A DNA stretch of 55,859 bases from JAJUFS01 sp964599565 (GCA_964599565.1 CAZRFE010000007.1:1-55859), one strand, 5' to 3'; counted from the stretch's first letter, positions 42,097-52,004 are shown. Notes: generated by a model from the letters alone, not told the origin. Made by a program: numbers and translations.

Positions 42097-43203
42097 ATGG
42101 CAGGCATGAACCCGGAATCCGCAAAACGTGTTGGCATCGTCGGCGCGGGCCAGCTCGGCCGCATGCTCGCGCTCGCGGGCTATCCGCTCGGCCTGCGCTT
42201 TGTGTTTCTCGACAAGAGCGCGGACGCGCCGGGCGGACAGGTCGGCGACATCATCCTCGGCGAGTTCGGGGATGCGAAGAAACTCCGCGAACTCTCCGAG
42301 CGCGTGGACGTCGTGACGTTCGATGTCGAGAACGTGCCCGTCGACGCCGTGCGCGCCGGCGTGACGAAACCGTTTCGCCCCACGGTCGAGCTGCTGGAAA
42401 AGGCGCAGGATCGCCTGCAGGAAAAGCAGCTTTTCAATGCGCTCGAAATCCCCACGCCCGCGTTCGCGAAAGTCGATTCGCTGGATGAATTGAAGGACGC
42501 GATTGCGCGTATCGGCTATCCCGCGGTGCTGAAGACGCGCCGCCTGGGCTACGACGGCAAGGGCCAGCGCGTGCTGCGCAGCGACGCCGATCTCGCGCCG
42601 GCGTTCGATGCCATCGGCGACGCGCCGCTCATCCTCGAGGCGTTCGTTGCGTTCGAGCGCGAGGTGTCGATCATCGGCGTGCGCAGTGTCAGCGGCGAGG
42701 TGCGCTTCTATCCGCTGTCCGAGAACACGCATCGCGACGGCATCCTGCGTCATTCGATCGCGCCGTACGAGAACATCGCGCTGCAGGGTCTCGCCGAACG
42801 CCATCTCGAGCGATTGCTGAATGCGTTCGATTACGCCGGCGTGCTCACCATCGAATTCTTTGTTGCCGACGGCACGCTGGTCGCGAACGAGATCGCGCCG
42901 CGCGTGCACAACTCGGGGCACTGGACCATCGAAGGCGCGGTCACGAGCCAGTTCGAGAATCACATCCGCGCGATTCTCGACCTGCCGCTCGGCGACACGG
43001 CGGCGAACGGTTTCGCGGCGATGGTGAATTTCATCGGCGATATTCCGCCGCTGGAAGACGTGCTCGACATTCCCGGCGCGCATTACCACAGCTACGGCAA
43101 GGAACCGCGTCCCGGCCGCAAGCTCGGCCACGCGACGCTGACAAGCCAGAGCCGCACGGAACTCATGACGCGGCTGGAACACCTGCTGAACCTTGAGCGC
43201 TGA
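42097..43203 (+). CDS. purK: N5-carboxyaminoimidazole ribonucleotide synthase
   Basis: 368 aa ATP-grasp enzyme joining bicarbonate to AIR. The N-terminal 'VGIVGAGQLGRMLALAGY' and the ATP-grasp 'KTRRLGYDGKGQ' with 'EIAPRVHNSGHWTIEGA' are standard. ATG 42106 is an alternative start three codons on. It completes the purE-purK pair and is closed by a very stable hairpin. Confidence 0.98.
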   Translation: MAGMNPESAKRVGIVGAGQLGRMLALAGYPLGLRFVFLDKSADAPGGQVGDIILGEFGDAKKLRELSERVDVVTFDVENVPVDAVRAGVTKPFRPTVELLEKAQDRLQEKQLFNALEIPTPAFAKVDSLDELKDAIARIGYPAVLKTRRLGYDGKGQRVLRSDADLAPAFDAIGDAPLILEAFVAFEREVSIIGVRSVSGEVRFYPLSENTHRDGILRHSIAPYENIALQGLAERHLERLLNAFDYAGVLTIEFFVADGTLVANEIAPRVHNSGHWTIEGAVTSQFENHIRAILDLPLGDTAANGFAAMVNFIGDIPPLEDVLDIPGAHYHSYGKEPRPGRKLGHATLTSQSRTELMTRLEHLLNLER

Positions 43204-43214
43204 ACGCGCTTCGC

Positions 43215-43250
43215 AATGAAAAACGGGCGCTTCGGCGCCCGTTTTTCATT
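43215..43250. terminator. Perfect 16-bp bidirectional terminator with a TTCG loop
   Basis: The arms 43215-43230 (aatgaaaaacgggcgc) and 43235-43250 are exactly complementary with a TTCG tetraloop and T5/A5 at either side. It separates convergent purK and tldD. Confidence 0.93.
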
Positions 43251-43265
43251 GCGCGCGGACACCGG

Positions 43266-44705
43266 CTATGAGGTGCCGCCGACCGTGAGACTGTCGACGC
43301 GCAGCGTCGGCTGGCCCACGCCGACCGGCACGGACTGTCCGTCCTTGCCGCAGGTGCCGACGCCGTCATCAAGTTTCAGATCGTTGCCGACCATCGATAC
43401 GCGCGTGAGCACGTCCGGACCGTTGCCGATCAGTGTCGCGCCCTTCACCGGCCGCGTGATCTTCCCGTTCTCGATCAGGTAAGCCTCGCTCGCGGAGAAC
43501 ACGAACTTGCCGGACGTGATGTCCACCTGCCCGCCGCCGAAATTCACCGCGTACAGCCCCTTGTCGACGGAACGGATGATTTCCTCGGGGTCATGCGGAC
43601 CGGCGAGCATGCAGGTGTTGGTCATGCGCGGCATCGGCAGATGCGCGAATGATTCGCGGCGCCCGTTGCCCGTCGGCGCAACGCCCATGAGCTTCGCGTT
43701 GTGCTTGTCCTGGATGTAACCCTTGAGGATGCCGTTCTCGATCAGCGTCGTGCATTGCGTGGGCGTGCCTTCGTCGTCGACATTGAGCGAGCCGCGGCGG
43801 TTCGCGAGCGTGCCGTCATCCACCACCGTGCACAGCGGGCTTGCGACGCGCTCGCCGATGCGCCCCGCGAAAGCCGACGTACCCTTGCGATTGAAATCGC
43901 CTTCAAGTCCGTGGCCGATGGCTTCATGCAGCAGGATGCCGGGCCAGCCAGGGCCGAGCACGACCGTCATCGTGCCGGCGGGCGCGTCGCCCGCTTCGAG
44001 GTTCAAAAGACCGGTGCGCACCGCCTCGCGCACGAAATCCATGGCGCGGTCGCCCTTCAGGAATTCCGCATAGCCGAAACGGCCGCCACCGCCGGAATAG
44101 CCGGTCTCGCGCCGGCCGTTCTGCTCGACGACCACGGACACGTTGAGCCGCACGAGCGGGCGCACGTCCGCCGCAAACGTCCCGTCGCTCGCCGCGATCA
44201 ACACGGTGTCGTGAACGCCGGACAGGCTCACCATCACCTGTTTCACGCGCGGGTCGATCGCGCGCGCCGCCTCGTCCAGGCGCTGCAGCAGCGCAACCTT
44301 CTCGGCGGATTCCATGGCCGCGATCGGATCGTCGGGAACGTACAGCGAATGGCCCTGCGTGGCATGCCAGGCCTGCACCTGGTTGTTGCCGCCGGACCTT
44401 GCAATGGCGCGCGCCGCGCCCGCCGCTTCCAGCAGCGCAGGCATGCGGATTTCATCGGAGTATGCGAATCCGGTCTTCTCGCCGCTGATCGCGCGCACGC
44501 CAACGCCCTGCTCGATGTTGAAGCTCGCGTCGCGCACGATGCCGTCTTCCAGTCCCCAGGTTTCGTGGCGCGTGAGCTGGAAGTAGAGATCCGCGGCGTC
44601 GACGCGCGCAGCCATGAGCCGCGACAGCGTATCCGCGAGTGCGCCGTCATCGATGTTTCCGGCGGCGAGAAGGTCCTTGCGCGCGAGCTGCAATGCGTCG
44701 GTCAT
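43266..44705 (-). CDS. tldD: Metalloprotease catalytic subunit TldD
   Basis: 479 aa. It holds the zinc motif HEAIGH within 'ILLHEAIGHGLEGDFNRKG' plus the later 'CMLAGPHDPEEII' with the third ligand region. It forms a heterodimer with PmbA and cuts unfolded or ring-bearing peptides. It follows the nitrilase gene by 12 nt and is the terminal gene of the yhdP-side cluster (rng-yhdP-small gene-nitrilase-tldD), the order seen in E. coli with extra genes between. Confidence 0.97.
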   Translation of the reverse strand: MTDALQLARKDLLAAGNIDDGALADTLSRLMAARVDAADLYFQLTRHETWGLEDGIVRDASFNIEQGVGVRAISGEKTGFAYSDEIRMPALLEAAGAARAIARSGGNNQVQAWHATQGHSLYVPDDPIAAMESAEKVALLQRLDEAARAIDPRVKQVMVSLSGVHDTVLIAASDGTFAADVRPLVRLNVSVVVEQNGRRETGYSGGGGRFGYAEFLKGDRAMDFVREAVRTGLLNLEAGDAPAGTMTVVLGPGWPGILLHEAIGHGLEGDFNRKGTSAFAGRIGERVASPLCTVVDDGTLANRRGSLNVDDEGTPTQCTTLIENGILKGYIQDKHNAKLMGVAPTGNGRRESFAHLPMPRMTNTCMLAGPHDPEEIIRSVDKGLYAVNFGGGQVDITSGKFVFSASEAYLIENGKITRPVKGATLIGNGPDVLTRVSMVGNDLKLDDGVGTCGKDGQSVPVGVGQPTLRVDSLTVGGTS

Positions 44706-44717
44706 GTCGTTCTCACC

Positions 44718-45536
44718 TCATGGTCTGCGGTGGTCGAGCACCGGGAACGTGCGGCGCAGTTGCCGCTGCCGCTCGAGGTCGATCGCTGCCGTGGCGACGC
44801 CGCTGCCGCTTTCCCTGCGGGCAAGCACGCTGCCCCAGGGATCGACGATCATCGAATCGCCCCAGGTTTCCCGGCCGTTGGCATGGAAGCCGCCCTGTGC
44901 GGCGGCGATCACGTAGGACAGGTTCTCGATCGCGCGTGCGCGCAACAGGATTTCCCAGTGCGCGCGGCCGGTGGCGGCGGTGAACGCGGCGGGAAGCGCG
45001 ATGATGTCGACGCCGCGCGCGCTCATGTCGCGGAACAGTTCCGGGAATCGAAGATCATAACAGACCGCAAGCCCGAGCCGGCCGAACGGCGTATCCAGCA
45101 CCGTGACGGCGTCGCCCGGCTCCGTCCAGCCGGATTCCTCGTAATGCTCGTCCCGCTCGGGGATGTGCACGTCGAACAGGTGAATCTTGTCGAAGCGCGC
45201 GACCTGCTCGCCTCCGCTGTCAAACACGAGGCATGCGCCGCGCACCCGGCTGCCCGCGGTTTTCATCGGCAGGCTGCCGCCCACGATCCACATCCCCGTC
45301 TCGTATGCCGTGCGGGCAAGAAAATCCTGCACCGGCCCGCTCTGCGGGCTTTCCGCGGCCTTCACCCGTTCCTGCTCGGGCAGGCCAAAGCCCGCGAAAT
45401 ACTCCGGCAGCACGGCGAGCCGCGCGCCGCGTTCGGCTGCAGACCGCAGCAGGCGCGCCGCCTCCGCGAGATTCGGCTCAAGACGCGGTCCTGATGCCAT
45501 CTGGATGGCGGCAACGGTTGTGCTGGATGAGGACAT
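44718..45536 (-). CDS. Carbon-nitrogen hydrolase (Nit1/deaminated glutathione amidase-like)
   Basis: 272 aa from ATG 45536 with AAGGA just upstream; the open frame extends 104 codons further but no longer matches the family. The nitrilase triad is Glu45 ('LPEYFAGFG'), Lys117 ('DKIHLFDV') and Cys159 ('CYDLRFPELFRD'). These sequences are closest to Nit1-type enzymes that repair deaminated glutathione; exact substrate is inference. The position between yhdP and tldD is common in gamma- and betaproteobacteria. Confidence 0.92.
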   Translation of the reverse strand: MSSSSTTVAAIQMASGPRLEPNLAEAARLLRSAAERGARLAVLPEYFAGFGLPEQERVKAAESPQSGPVQDFLARTAYETGMWIVGGSLPMKTAGSRVRGACLVFDSGGEQVARFDKIHLFDVHIPERDEHYEESGWTEPGDAVTVLDTPFGRLGLAVCYDLRFPELFRDMSARGVDIIALPAAFTAATGRAHWEILLRARAIENLSYVIAAAQGGFHANGRETWGDSMIVDPWGSVLARRESGSGVATAAIDLERQRQLRRTFPVLDHRRP

Positions 45537-45561
45537 GGAATTCCTTTCCGGAAGCGTGGTG

Positions 45562-45927
45562 TCAGGTGCCAAGCCGCAGTTCGAGACGATCGGCGCGGCT
45601 GCCGGGAACGCGTTCGATGGCGTCGGGAGGCACGCCGAGTGCAACAAGCCAGTCACGCAGCTCGGCTGCCCAGAGACTGCCTTCCTCGCCGCCGGCGTGC
45701 ACCAGCACGAGCCGCGCATGCGGATGCTCGCGCACGGCAGCCTGCCAGGCACGGACGGCGTCCGCCACCGGCGCCATCTCGAGAACGGCGGCGCCGCTGC
45801 GCGGCCGCGACCACATCGAGGCCGGCAGGGTCCAGCTGTCAGCGGCATGAAGCGGCAGCGAAAGCGTCAGCGTCGCCGCGCACATGATGAGAATTTCAGC
45901 GATCGGACGGCGTGGTGTTCGTTGCAT
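45562..45927 (-). CDS. Small secreted protein of unknown function
   Basis: 121 aa from ATG 45927 with AGGA 6 nt upstream, overlapping the yhdP 3' end by 32 nt. Basic n-region then a hydrophobic core and 'LHAADS' give a signal peptide. The mature part 'HARLVLVHAGGEEGSLWAAE' followed by 'LRDWLVALGVPPDAIE' is reminiscent of the OmpA-like peptidoglycan-binding fold (strand, loop, helix, 'G' turn), but I cannot claim membership. It lies between yhdP and the nitrilase gene in a clear operon, so an envelope role is likely but inferred. Confidence 0.65.
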   Translation of the reverse strand: MQRTPRRPIAEILIMCAATLTLSLPLHAADSWTLPASMWSRPRSGAAVLEMAPVADAVRAWQAAVREHPHARLVLVHAGGEEGSLWAAELRDWLVALGVPPDAIERVPGSRADRLELRLGT

Positions 45928-48900
45928 TGTTGTCCTGCACGCGTTGGACGAGAGGGTCATCCCAGCTGCCGGTGATGCGGTATTTCACCTGCGTCATGTC
46001 GGCGAGCGGGGCTTTCAGGAGTTGCGACAACAATAACAGCGCGGCACCAACGGTGGGACCCGCGGCAAGGTAGCCTGCAACCGGGATGGACGCGGATACA
46101 TCCGGATCGACGATGGCGAGCTGGTCGTAATCGCGCGCCACGAGCCCGGTGCGGCCGACCAGCAGCAAGGACACGGACGGTCCCTGCAACTGGGTGTTCG
46201 TCGTGTAGGCGTTACCCGCCGTTACAAGGAATTCGCCGGACATGGTGTCGAAATGCAGCCCTTCGCCGAAGAAATCGCTGAAGTCCAGCATCAGCCGGCG
46301 CGGCAGCGCGGCAATGCTCAGGAGCCCGATCAACCGGCCCGCGCCGGGATTCACTTCGCGCAGCGAGCCGTCGCTTGCGCTGAACGTCACCGTGCCCTCC
46401 AGCAGCCCGTAGTCCGGCTGCATGGGCGCGGCGTGCCACGCAAGGTTCGCCTCAATGCGCCCGCTGTCGGCGTCCATGCCGGCGTCCTGGTAGCCGAGAC
46501 GGCGAAGCGCGTCGCCAAGGTCGCCGGTCACAAGCTCGGATGTCACCGAGGTGTAGTGCTCATCCTTGATTACCTCCCAGCGGCCCTCGAGATCGATCGC
46601 GAAGCCCGGCGCGCGGGCGCGCAGGTCCTGCGTCGTGTAGCCGACCGCGGTGCGCTGGAGGCTGCCGGAGACGTGGCCGAGCTGCCGCGCCCCGATGCGA
46701 AGGTCGCCGATGTCGATCGAGAGCGCCGGCAGTTCGCGCGGATCCGGCGGTTCGTGCGGCGCGGCAGGTACGCCTTCCGTTTCTTCTTCCGGAATATGAA
46801 GACGCTCCAGCCTGATCTCCCAGGCGGAATCGTCTGCGGGTATGCGCAGGCTGCCGGTTGCGGGGCCCGCCAGGGAAATCTCCCAGCCGCCCTCGCCACC
46901 CGGCGGAGCATCGGCAACGGGCGGGAGACGAACGCCGCGCAGCGCCTGCTCGGCGAGCACGAGATCGCCGGAGAGAAGACGCACGGCGTGCAGGTCGAAG
47001 CCGCGCAACACGGCGTCCGAGCCTGCTTTGCCGCTTTCAGCGGCGGCGGCGGTGCTGTCGTCGAGCGCGAGCCAGCCGCGCACGTCGAGCGCCGGCACGC
47101 GCCCTTCCAGCAGCAGTCCCGGCTCTGCCGGCAGTTGCGGTGCATCGCGCGTGGCGGCCTGCACGCGGCCGCGCGAGAACCTGCGGCCATCCGGCGTATC
47201 GATGAATTCCAGCCGGGCCATCCCGAGGTTCGGCATGTCGATCGTCGCGTCGATGGGTCCGTCCCCCGGCAGAACGATCTTCGCGCTGGCCGGATGCAGC
47301 GCATCCAGCGGCGCGGGCAGCGTGCTGGTCACGCCATCCAGCGTGCTGTCGATGCGAAGCGCCGATGGCGCGCCGCCGCCGGGAATGCGCAGCTCGGCAT
47401 TCCAGTCGAACGCGCCGTCCAGCCGCGAGAGCCAGGCCGGTGGCAGGAACTCGTCGAACGCCGTGACCGGCGAGCGGCCGCGCATGGAAATCACGCTGGA
47501 TGAAAATCCGTCCGGCTCCACCGGGTCGCCGGCGGCGATGGCCGCCGTGAACGGCGCGCCGGTCAGCGCACCGGTCAGTTCGTCCGCCGTCACGGCGCTG
47601 TCTGTCACACGCACCAGTCCGCTCAGTCCCGTCACGCGCCAGGGCAGCGACACGACCTGCACGTCCGCGTTGTGCAGGTTTGCATCGACGCGCACCGCCG
47701 TGTCGTGCACAGTGCGCAGCGGAATGTCGAGCGCAACGGTTGCGCGCATGGCGCCGGCGGGTTCCAGCGCATCCAGCACGCCGTGGAGCGCGTCCTCGAG
47801 CGGGCTTGCCGAGAGGAATCGCCACGCGTCGGCCAGGTCGCCATCGACCTCAGCCGAGACCGCGAGCTCGGCGTCATGCAGGTCCGCGAAGTGCGCCGTG
47901 CCTTCGTTGACGGCGAGGTTTTCCACGCGCGCGGAATCGATGCGGATATTCAGCGCGGGACCGTCGAAATGCACATCCGCGCGCAGGCCGTGCACGGCCG
48001 GCCAGTCCGGTGCGTACGCGATCGCGGTGTCTTCCATCATGAAGCGGACATCGAACACGCCGCTGCCGTCGCGGTATGGGAATCCGCGCAGCGGCCCGCG
48101 CAGCGTCAATCGCGCTTCGGGCACGTGTCCTGCAAGGATTGCGGTGTCCAGCCAGTGCACCAGCGGCTCGGTCATGATGCCCGTCGGCAGCCAGCGCGAG
48201 CGCGCATCCAGGTCGACGTCGCGCGCCACCGCAGCGAGATCGATGGTCGGCACGCCCTCGGCCGGCAGGTTCAGCGCGAACTCCGCCGTTGCCGTGGCTT
48301 CGGGGTTGCGGATGAGAATGTCGGTGCCCGTAATCGTCCATCCCGCTTCGGCTGCCTGCCATTCCAGCGCCGCGCGCAGTTCTGCCGCCGGCAACGGCGA
48401 ACGGAACAGTGCGCCGAAATCGAGCTGCACGTTGCGGCTGTCGATGTGGAACTCGCCGCGCGTTTCGTTGCCGCGAATGCTGCCGGAGATTCCGCGGAAT
48501 CCCGGGACATCTTCGCGGGGATGCGCGCCGATGTCGCTGAAACGGCCGTTCACCATGAAACGCATCGGCGTCGCGTCGGCATCGAAGCCCGCCGTGAGTT
48601 CGTCAATCGTTCCGGACAGCGCGAGCGCGTTCACCGTCTTGCGCCATGCCGCGAGCTTTTCGTCGCCGGTATCCGGCAGATAGCGGACGACGTCCGACAG
48701 CGCCGCAAGCGGAAGGCGCGCACCGGCAATTTCGACGGGATAGTCCGCACCGCCCGTTCGCAGGAACATCGAGCCGTCGGCCTGGCGCACGCCGCCATGC
48801 TCGATGGCAAGTTCGCGCACGTCCGCATCGAAGCCTGCCGCGGTGACGCTGAAGCGCCAGTGGAAGGCAATGCGATCCAGCGCAGCTGTCGCATCGATGG

Positions 48901-49786
48901 GACCGGCGGCGGGTTCCGCGGGAATCGCATTCAGCGCCGTTGCCTCGGCCGTTCCCGTACCCGCAATGGTCTCGATGCCCGTACCGTTCAATGCGCCCGT
49001 GACATTCAGCGCGCCTTGCATGACGCGGTTTCCCGTCCACCCCAGCTGCCGGTACCACGTATCCAGCCGCAGTTCGCTGGCTTCAAGATCGAGCGTCCAC
49101 TGCCAGTCTTCCGGCGTTGCGGCGGGGCCGTGCGCGGAAAAGGCGAGGCGCACGCGCTCGCCGAGTGCGCCGGGCGGAATGATGTCGCCATCCAGCTCGT
49201 GGCGTTCGCCGTCGGATGCCAGCGTCAGGTCCGAAAGCTGCAGCACCCAGTCGTCGATGCCCCGCGCGGTGTCGCGATAGTGAAGTTCGCCGTCGAGAAT
49301 GCTCAGGCGACCGTGCCGCAGGCCGAGATCCAGCACTTCGCGCCAGTCGACGCGCGAGCCGTTGCCGGCCGGCAGCGCATAGCCGGAGAGAAAGAGTTCG
49401 CCGTTCTCGCCACGCTCGAGCGCGAGCGTGGGCTGGTGCAACCGCACGTGGCTCGGTCGCGGAATCCCCTCCTGGAAGATGTCCCGCGGACTGAAGACGA
49501 TGTCGAGCTCGGCGGCGCTGACCAGCGGCTGGTGCGTATCGGGTGCAAGCAGCTGTATGTCGGTCAGGACAAGCTCGGGGCCGAACACCGCCCAGCGAAG
49601 ATCCATGCTGCCGATATGCACGGGCCAGCCGAGCGCGCGCTCCGCCATCGCTTCGGCATCGGCGCGCCATTCCGGAACGAGCGGCACCGCGGCGCGAAAC
49701 ACGCCGACGCCGATGGCGAGAATGATGAGAACGCCGGCAAGCGCGGCGGCGGTCCATTTCCAGAGTCGGCGGGCGAATGAAGGCAT
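45896..49786 (-). CDS. yhdP: AsmA-like envelope protein YhdP
   Basis: 1296 aa, the usual size. One N-terminal transmembrane helix (residues ~12-35) anchors a long periplasmic beta-groove domain typical of AsmA-like/TamB-related bridge proteins thought to carry phospholipids to the outer membrane. 'AERALGWPVHIGSMDLRW' is the AsmA-like start and 'VDPDVSASIPVAGYLAAGPTVGAALLL', position ~1240-1267, is the conserved C-terminal segment. It follows rng by 96 nt. No internal stop or frameshift. Confidence 0.96.
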   Translation of the reverse strand: MPSFARRLWKWTAAALAGVLIILAIGVGVFRAAVPLVPEWRADAEAMAERALGWPVHIGSMDLRWAVFGPELVLTDIQLLAPDTHQPLVSAAELDIVFSPRDIFQEGIPRPSHVRLHQPTLALERGENGELFLSGYALPAGNGSRVDWREVLDLGLRHGRLSILDGELHYRDTARGIDDWVLQLSDLTLASDGERHELDGDIIPPGALGERVRLAFSAHGPAATPEDWQWTLDLEASELRLDTWYRQLGWTGNRVMQGALNVTGALNGTGIETIAGTGTAEATALNAIPAEPAAGPIDATAALDRIAFHWRFSVTAAGFDADVRELAIEHGGVRQADGSMFLRTGGADYPVEIAGARLPLAALSDVVRYLPDTGDEKLAAWRKTVNALALSGTIDELTAGFDADATPMRFMVNGRFSDIGAHPREDVPGFRGISGSIRGNETRGEFHIDSRNVQLDFGALFRSPLPAAELRAALEWQAAEAGWTITGTDILIRNPEATATAEFALNLPAEGVPTIDLAAVARDVDLDARSRWLPTGIMTEPLVHWLDTAILAGHVPEARLTLRGPLRGFPYRDGSGVFDVRFMMEDTAIAYAPDWPAVHGLRADVHFDGPALNIRIDSARVENLAVNEGTAHFADLHDAELAVSAEVDGDLADAWRFLSASPLEDALHGVLDALEPAGAMRATVALDIPLRTVHDTAVRVDANLHNADVQVVSLPWRVTGLSGLVRVTDSAVTADELTGALTGAPFTAAIAAGDPVEPDGFSSSVISMRGRSPVTAFDEFLPPAWLSRLDGAFDWNAELRIPGGGAPSALRIDSTLDGVTSTLPAPLDALHPASAKIVLPGDGPIDATIDMPNLGMARLEFIDTPDGRRFSRGRVQAATRDAPQLPAEPGLLLEGRVPALDVRGWLALDDSTAAAAESGKAGSDAVLRGFDLHAVRLLSGDLVLAEQALRGVRLPPVADAPPGGEGGWEISLAGPATGSLRIPADDSAWEIRLERLHIPEEETEGVPAAPHEPPDPRELPALSIDIGDLRIGARQLGHVSGSLQRTAVGYTTQDLRARAPGFAIDLEGRWEVIKDEHYTSVTSELVTGDLGDALRRLGYQDAGMDADSGRIEANLAWHAAPMQPDYGLLEGTVTFSASDGSLREVNPGAGRLIGLLSIAALPRRLMLDFSDFFGEGLHFDTMSGEFLVTAGNAYTTNTQLQGPSVSLLLVGRTGLVARDYDQLAIVDPDVSASIPVAGYLAAGPTVGAALLLLSQLLKAPLADMTQVKYRITGSWDDPLVQRVQDNNATNTTPSDR

Positions 49787-49882
49787 GCGGAACCTGCGCT
49801 CAATGCCGCGCGGAAAGCGGCAGACCGTGCGCGATGCACACCCGTGCGCCTTGCGCTTGCGGATTTTCAGCAGTCGGTCCGT

Positions 49883-51370
49883 TCACATCGGCACCACGTC
49901 GAACTGCTCCGGCGTATACAGCGTCTCCGCCTGCAGCCGGATCGGGATGCCGATGTGTTCCTCGAGCTCGGCAAGGCTCGTCGATTCTTCATCGAGCAGC
50001 ATGTCGACGACTTCCTGCGCGGCGAGCACGAGCAGCTCCTGCACCTTGAACTGGCGCGTCTCGCGCATCACTTCGCGGAAGATGTCGTAGCACACTGTTT
50101 CCGCGGTCTTCACCGAGCCGCGCCCCGAGCAGGTCGGGCACGGCATGCACAGGATATGTTCCAGGCTTTCGCGCGTGCGCTTGCGCGTCATCTCGACAAG
50201 ACCGAGCTGCGAGACTTCCGTGAGCTGCGTCTTGGCGTGATCCTTCTCCAGCGCCTTTTCGAGTGCGGCGAACACCATCTGCCGGTGCTCGGCTTCCGTC
50301 ATGTCGATGAAGTCGATGATGATGATGCCGCCGAGATTCCGAAGGCGCAGCTGCCGCGCGATCGCCTGCGCGGCTTCAAGGTTCGTCTTGAGGATGGTTT
50401 CCTCGAGATTGCGATAACCCACGTATGCGCCGGTGTTGATGTCCACCGTCGTCATCGCCTCGGTCTGGTCGATGATGAGATACCCGCCGGACTTCAGCGG
50501 CACCTTGCGCTCGAGCGCGCGGCGGATTTCCTCCTCGACGTTGTAGAAATCGAAGATCGGCCGGTCGCCGGCGTAATGCTCGATGCGATCCTTCATGTCG
50601 GGAATGAACATTTCCGCGAAGGCGCGCATGCGCTCCCAGGTCATCTTCGAGTCGACGCGCACCTGCTCGACGCCGGAATCGAGCAGGTCGCGCAGGATGC
50701 GCACCGGCAGCGGCAGGTCTTCGTGCACGAGCTGTCCGGCCTTTGCATTGCGCGACTGGCCCTGCACGGATTCCCAGAGCTTGTTCAGAAACATCATGTC
50801 CGCGCGCAGCGCATCGCGCGGCGCGCCTTCCGCGGCGGTGCGCACGATGTAGCCGCCGCTGCTTATCTCGAGCGGCGTTTCCTGGTGCGCAAGGGAAGCC
50901 TCTACCGCTTCGCGAAGGCGCGCGCGTTCCGCATCGTCCTCGATGCGCGTCGACATCGCCACGCCCTTGCTGTCCGGCATGTACACGAGGTAACGCGAGG
51001 GAATCGAGATGTGCGTTGTCAGCCGCGCGCCCTTGCTGCCGAGCGGATCCTTCAGCACCTGCACCATCAGTTCCTTGCCTTCGTGCAGCAGCTCGCGGAT
51101 GTCCGCCGGTTTCTGCTCCTGGATTTCCTCGCTGCCATACGCGGTCTTCGCGATGTCGGATGCGTGCAGGAATGCCGTGCGCTCGAGGCCGACCTCGATG
51201 AACGCCGCCTGCATGCCGGGCAGCACGCGCGATACCTTGCCCTTGTAGATGTTGCCGACCAGCCCGCGGCGCTGTGCGCGCTCGATGAACACTTCCTGCA
51301 GCACGCCGTTCTCGACGAGCGCGACGCGCGTCTCGCGGGGAGTGACGTTGATGAGGATTTCCATGCTCAT
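49883..51370 (-). CDS. rng: Ribonuclease G
   Basis: 495 aa from ATG 51370 (MSMEILINVTPRETRVA), matching the E. coli start. It is an RNase E/G family endonuclease that matures 16S rRNA. The S1 domain (~35-125), the catalytic 'DFIDMTEAEHR' (Asp) and 'TTVDINTGAYVG' (Asp) and the zinc link 'CMPCPTCSGRG' are all seen. It lacks the RNase E scaffold tail. Followed by yhdP and preceded by maf, the same order as in E. coli. Confidence 0.97.
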   Translation of the reverse strand: MSMEILINVTPRETRVALVENGVLQEVFIERAQRRGLVGNIYKGKVSRVLPGMQAAFIEVGLERTAFLHASDIAKTAYGSEEIQEQKPADIRELLHEGKELMVQVLKDPLGSKGARLTTHISIPSRYLVYMPDSKGVAMSTRIEDDAERARLREAVEASLAHQETPLEISSGGYIVRTAAEGAPRDALRADMMFLNKLWESVQGQSRNAKAGQLVHEDLPLPVRILRDLLDSGVEQVRVDSKMTWERMRAFAEMFIPDMKDRIEHYAGDRPIFDFYNVEEEIRRALERKVPLKSGGYLIIDQTEAMTTVDINTGAYVGYRNLEETILKTNLEAAQAIARQLRLRNLGGIIIIDFIDMTEAEHRQMVFAALEKALEKDHAKTQLTEVSQLGLVEMTRKRTRESLEHILCMPCPTCSGRGSVKTAETVCYDIFREVMRETRQFKVQELLVLAAQEVVDMLLDEESTSLAELEEHIGIPIRLQAETLYTPEQFDVVPM

Positions 51371-51407
51371 GATGCACCGTGGTTGCAAAAGGTTGCGCGT
51401 CGCGGGG

Positions 51408-52004
51408 TCAGATGTCGCTGATTATCCCGAATTCCCGCAGCAATGCCGCCGTCTCGTACAGCGGCAGGCCCATCACGCCCGAATAGCTGCCGGCGATGTG
51501 ATGGATGAATGCACCCGCACGGCCCTGGATGCCGTATGCGCCAGCCTTGTCCGTGGGCTCGCCGGTCTCCCAGTATGCCGCGATCATCGCATCCGAAAGG
51601 TCACCGAATCCTACGCGGCTTGTATTCACACGCACCGCTTCCTTCGCACCGCGCACCAGCGCGACGGACGTCATCACCGCGTGTTCGCGACCCGACAGCC
51701 GTCTCAGTATGCCGAATGCGTCATCGCGGTCGCGCGGCTTGCCGAGGATCGCATCGTCAAGCACCACCGCCGTATCCGCGCCGAGAAAGACATCGTCCGT
51801 TCCCGCACGCTCGCAGCAAGCGCGCGCCTTGGCAAGCGCAAGACGTTCGACGTATGCCCGCGGCGTCTCGCGCGGCAGAACGGCTTCATCGATATCCACC
51901 GGCTGCACGCTGCAATCGACACCGATCTGCGCAAGCAGCGCGCGGCGGCGCGGTGAGGCCGATGCAAGCACAAGCTGCGGCGAATGGTTGCGGGATTGAT
52001 TCAT
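51408..52004 (-). CDS. maf: Maf family nucleoside triphosphate pyrophosphatase (YhdE type)
   Basis: 198 aa from ATG 52004. It hydrolyses dTTP/UTP and modified nucleotides as a housecleaning enzyme. 'LVLASASPRRRALLAQIG' is the Maf opening, 'GADTAVVLDDAILGKP' the active-site Asp segment, and 'GAYGIQGRAGAFI' the closing signature. Ribosome site is weak. It lies 37 nt before rng and 69 nt after rlmH. Confidence 0.95.
   Translation of the reverse strand: MNQSRNHSPQLVLASASPRRRALLAQIGVDCSVQPVDIDEAVLPRETPRAYVERLALAKARACCERAGTDDVFLGADTAVVLDDAILGKPRDRDDAFGILRRLSGREHAVMTSVALVRGAKEAVRVNTSRVGFGDLSDAMIAAYWETGEPTDKAGAYGIQGRAGAFIHHIAGSYSGVMGLPLYETAALLREFGIISDI

Noticed and set aside
47672..49780. Long plus-strand open frames opposite yhdP and rng
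   Set aside because: YhdP and RNase G are full length and recognised; the opposite frames have no motifs.
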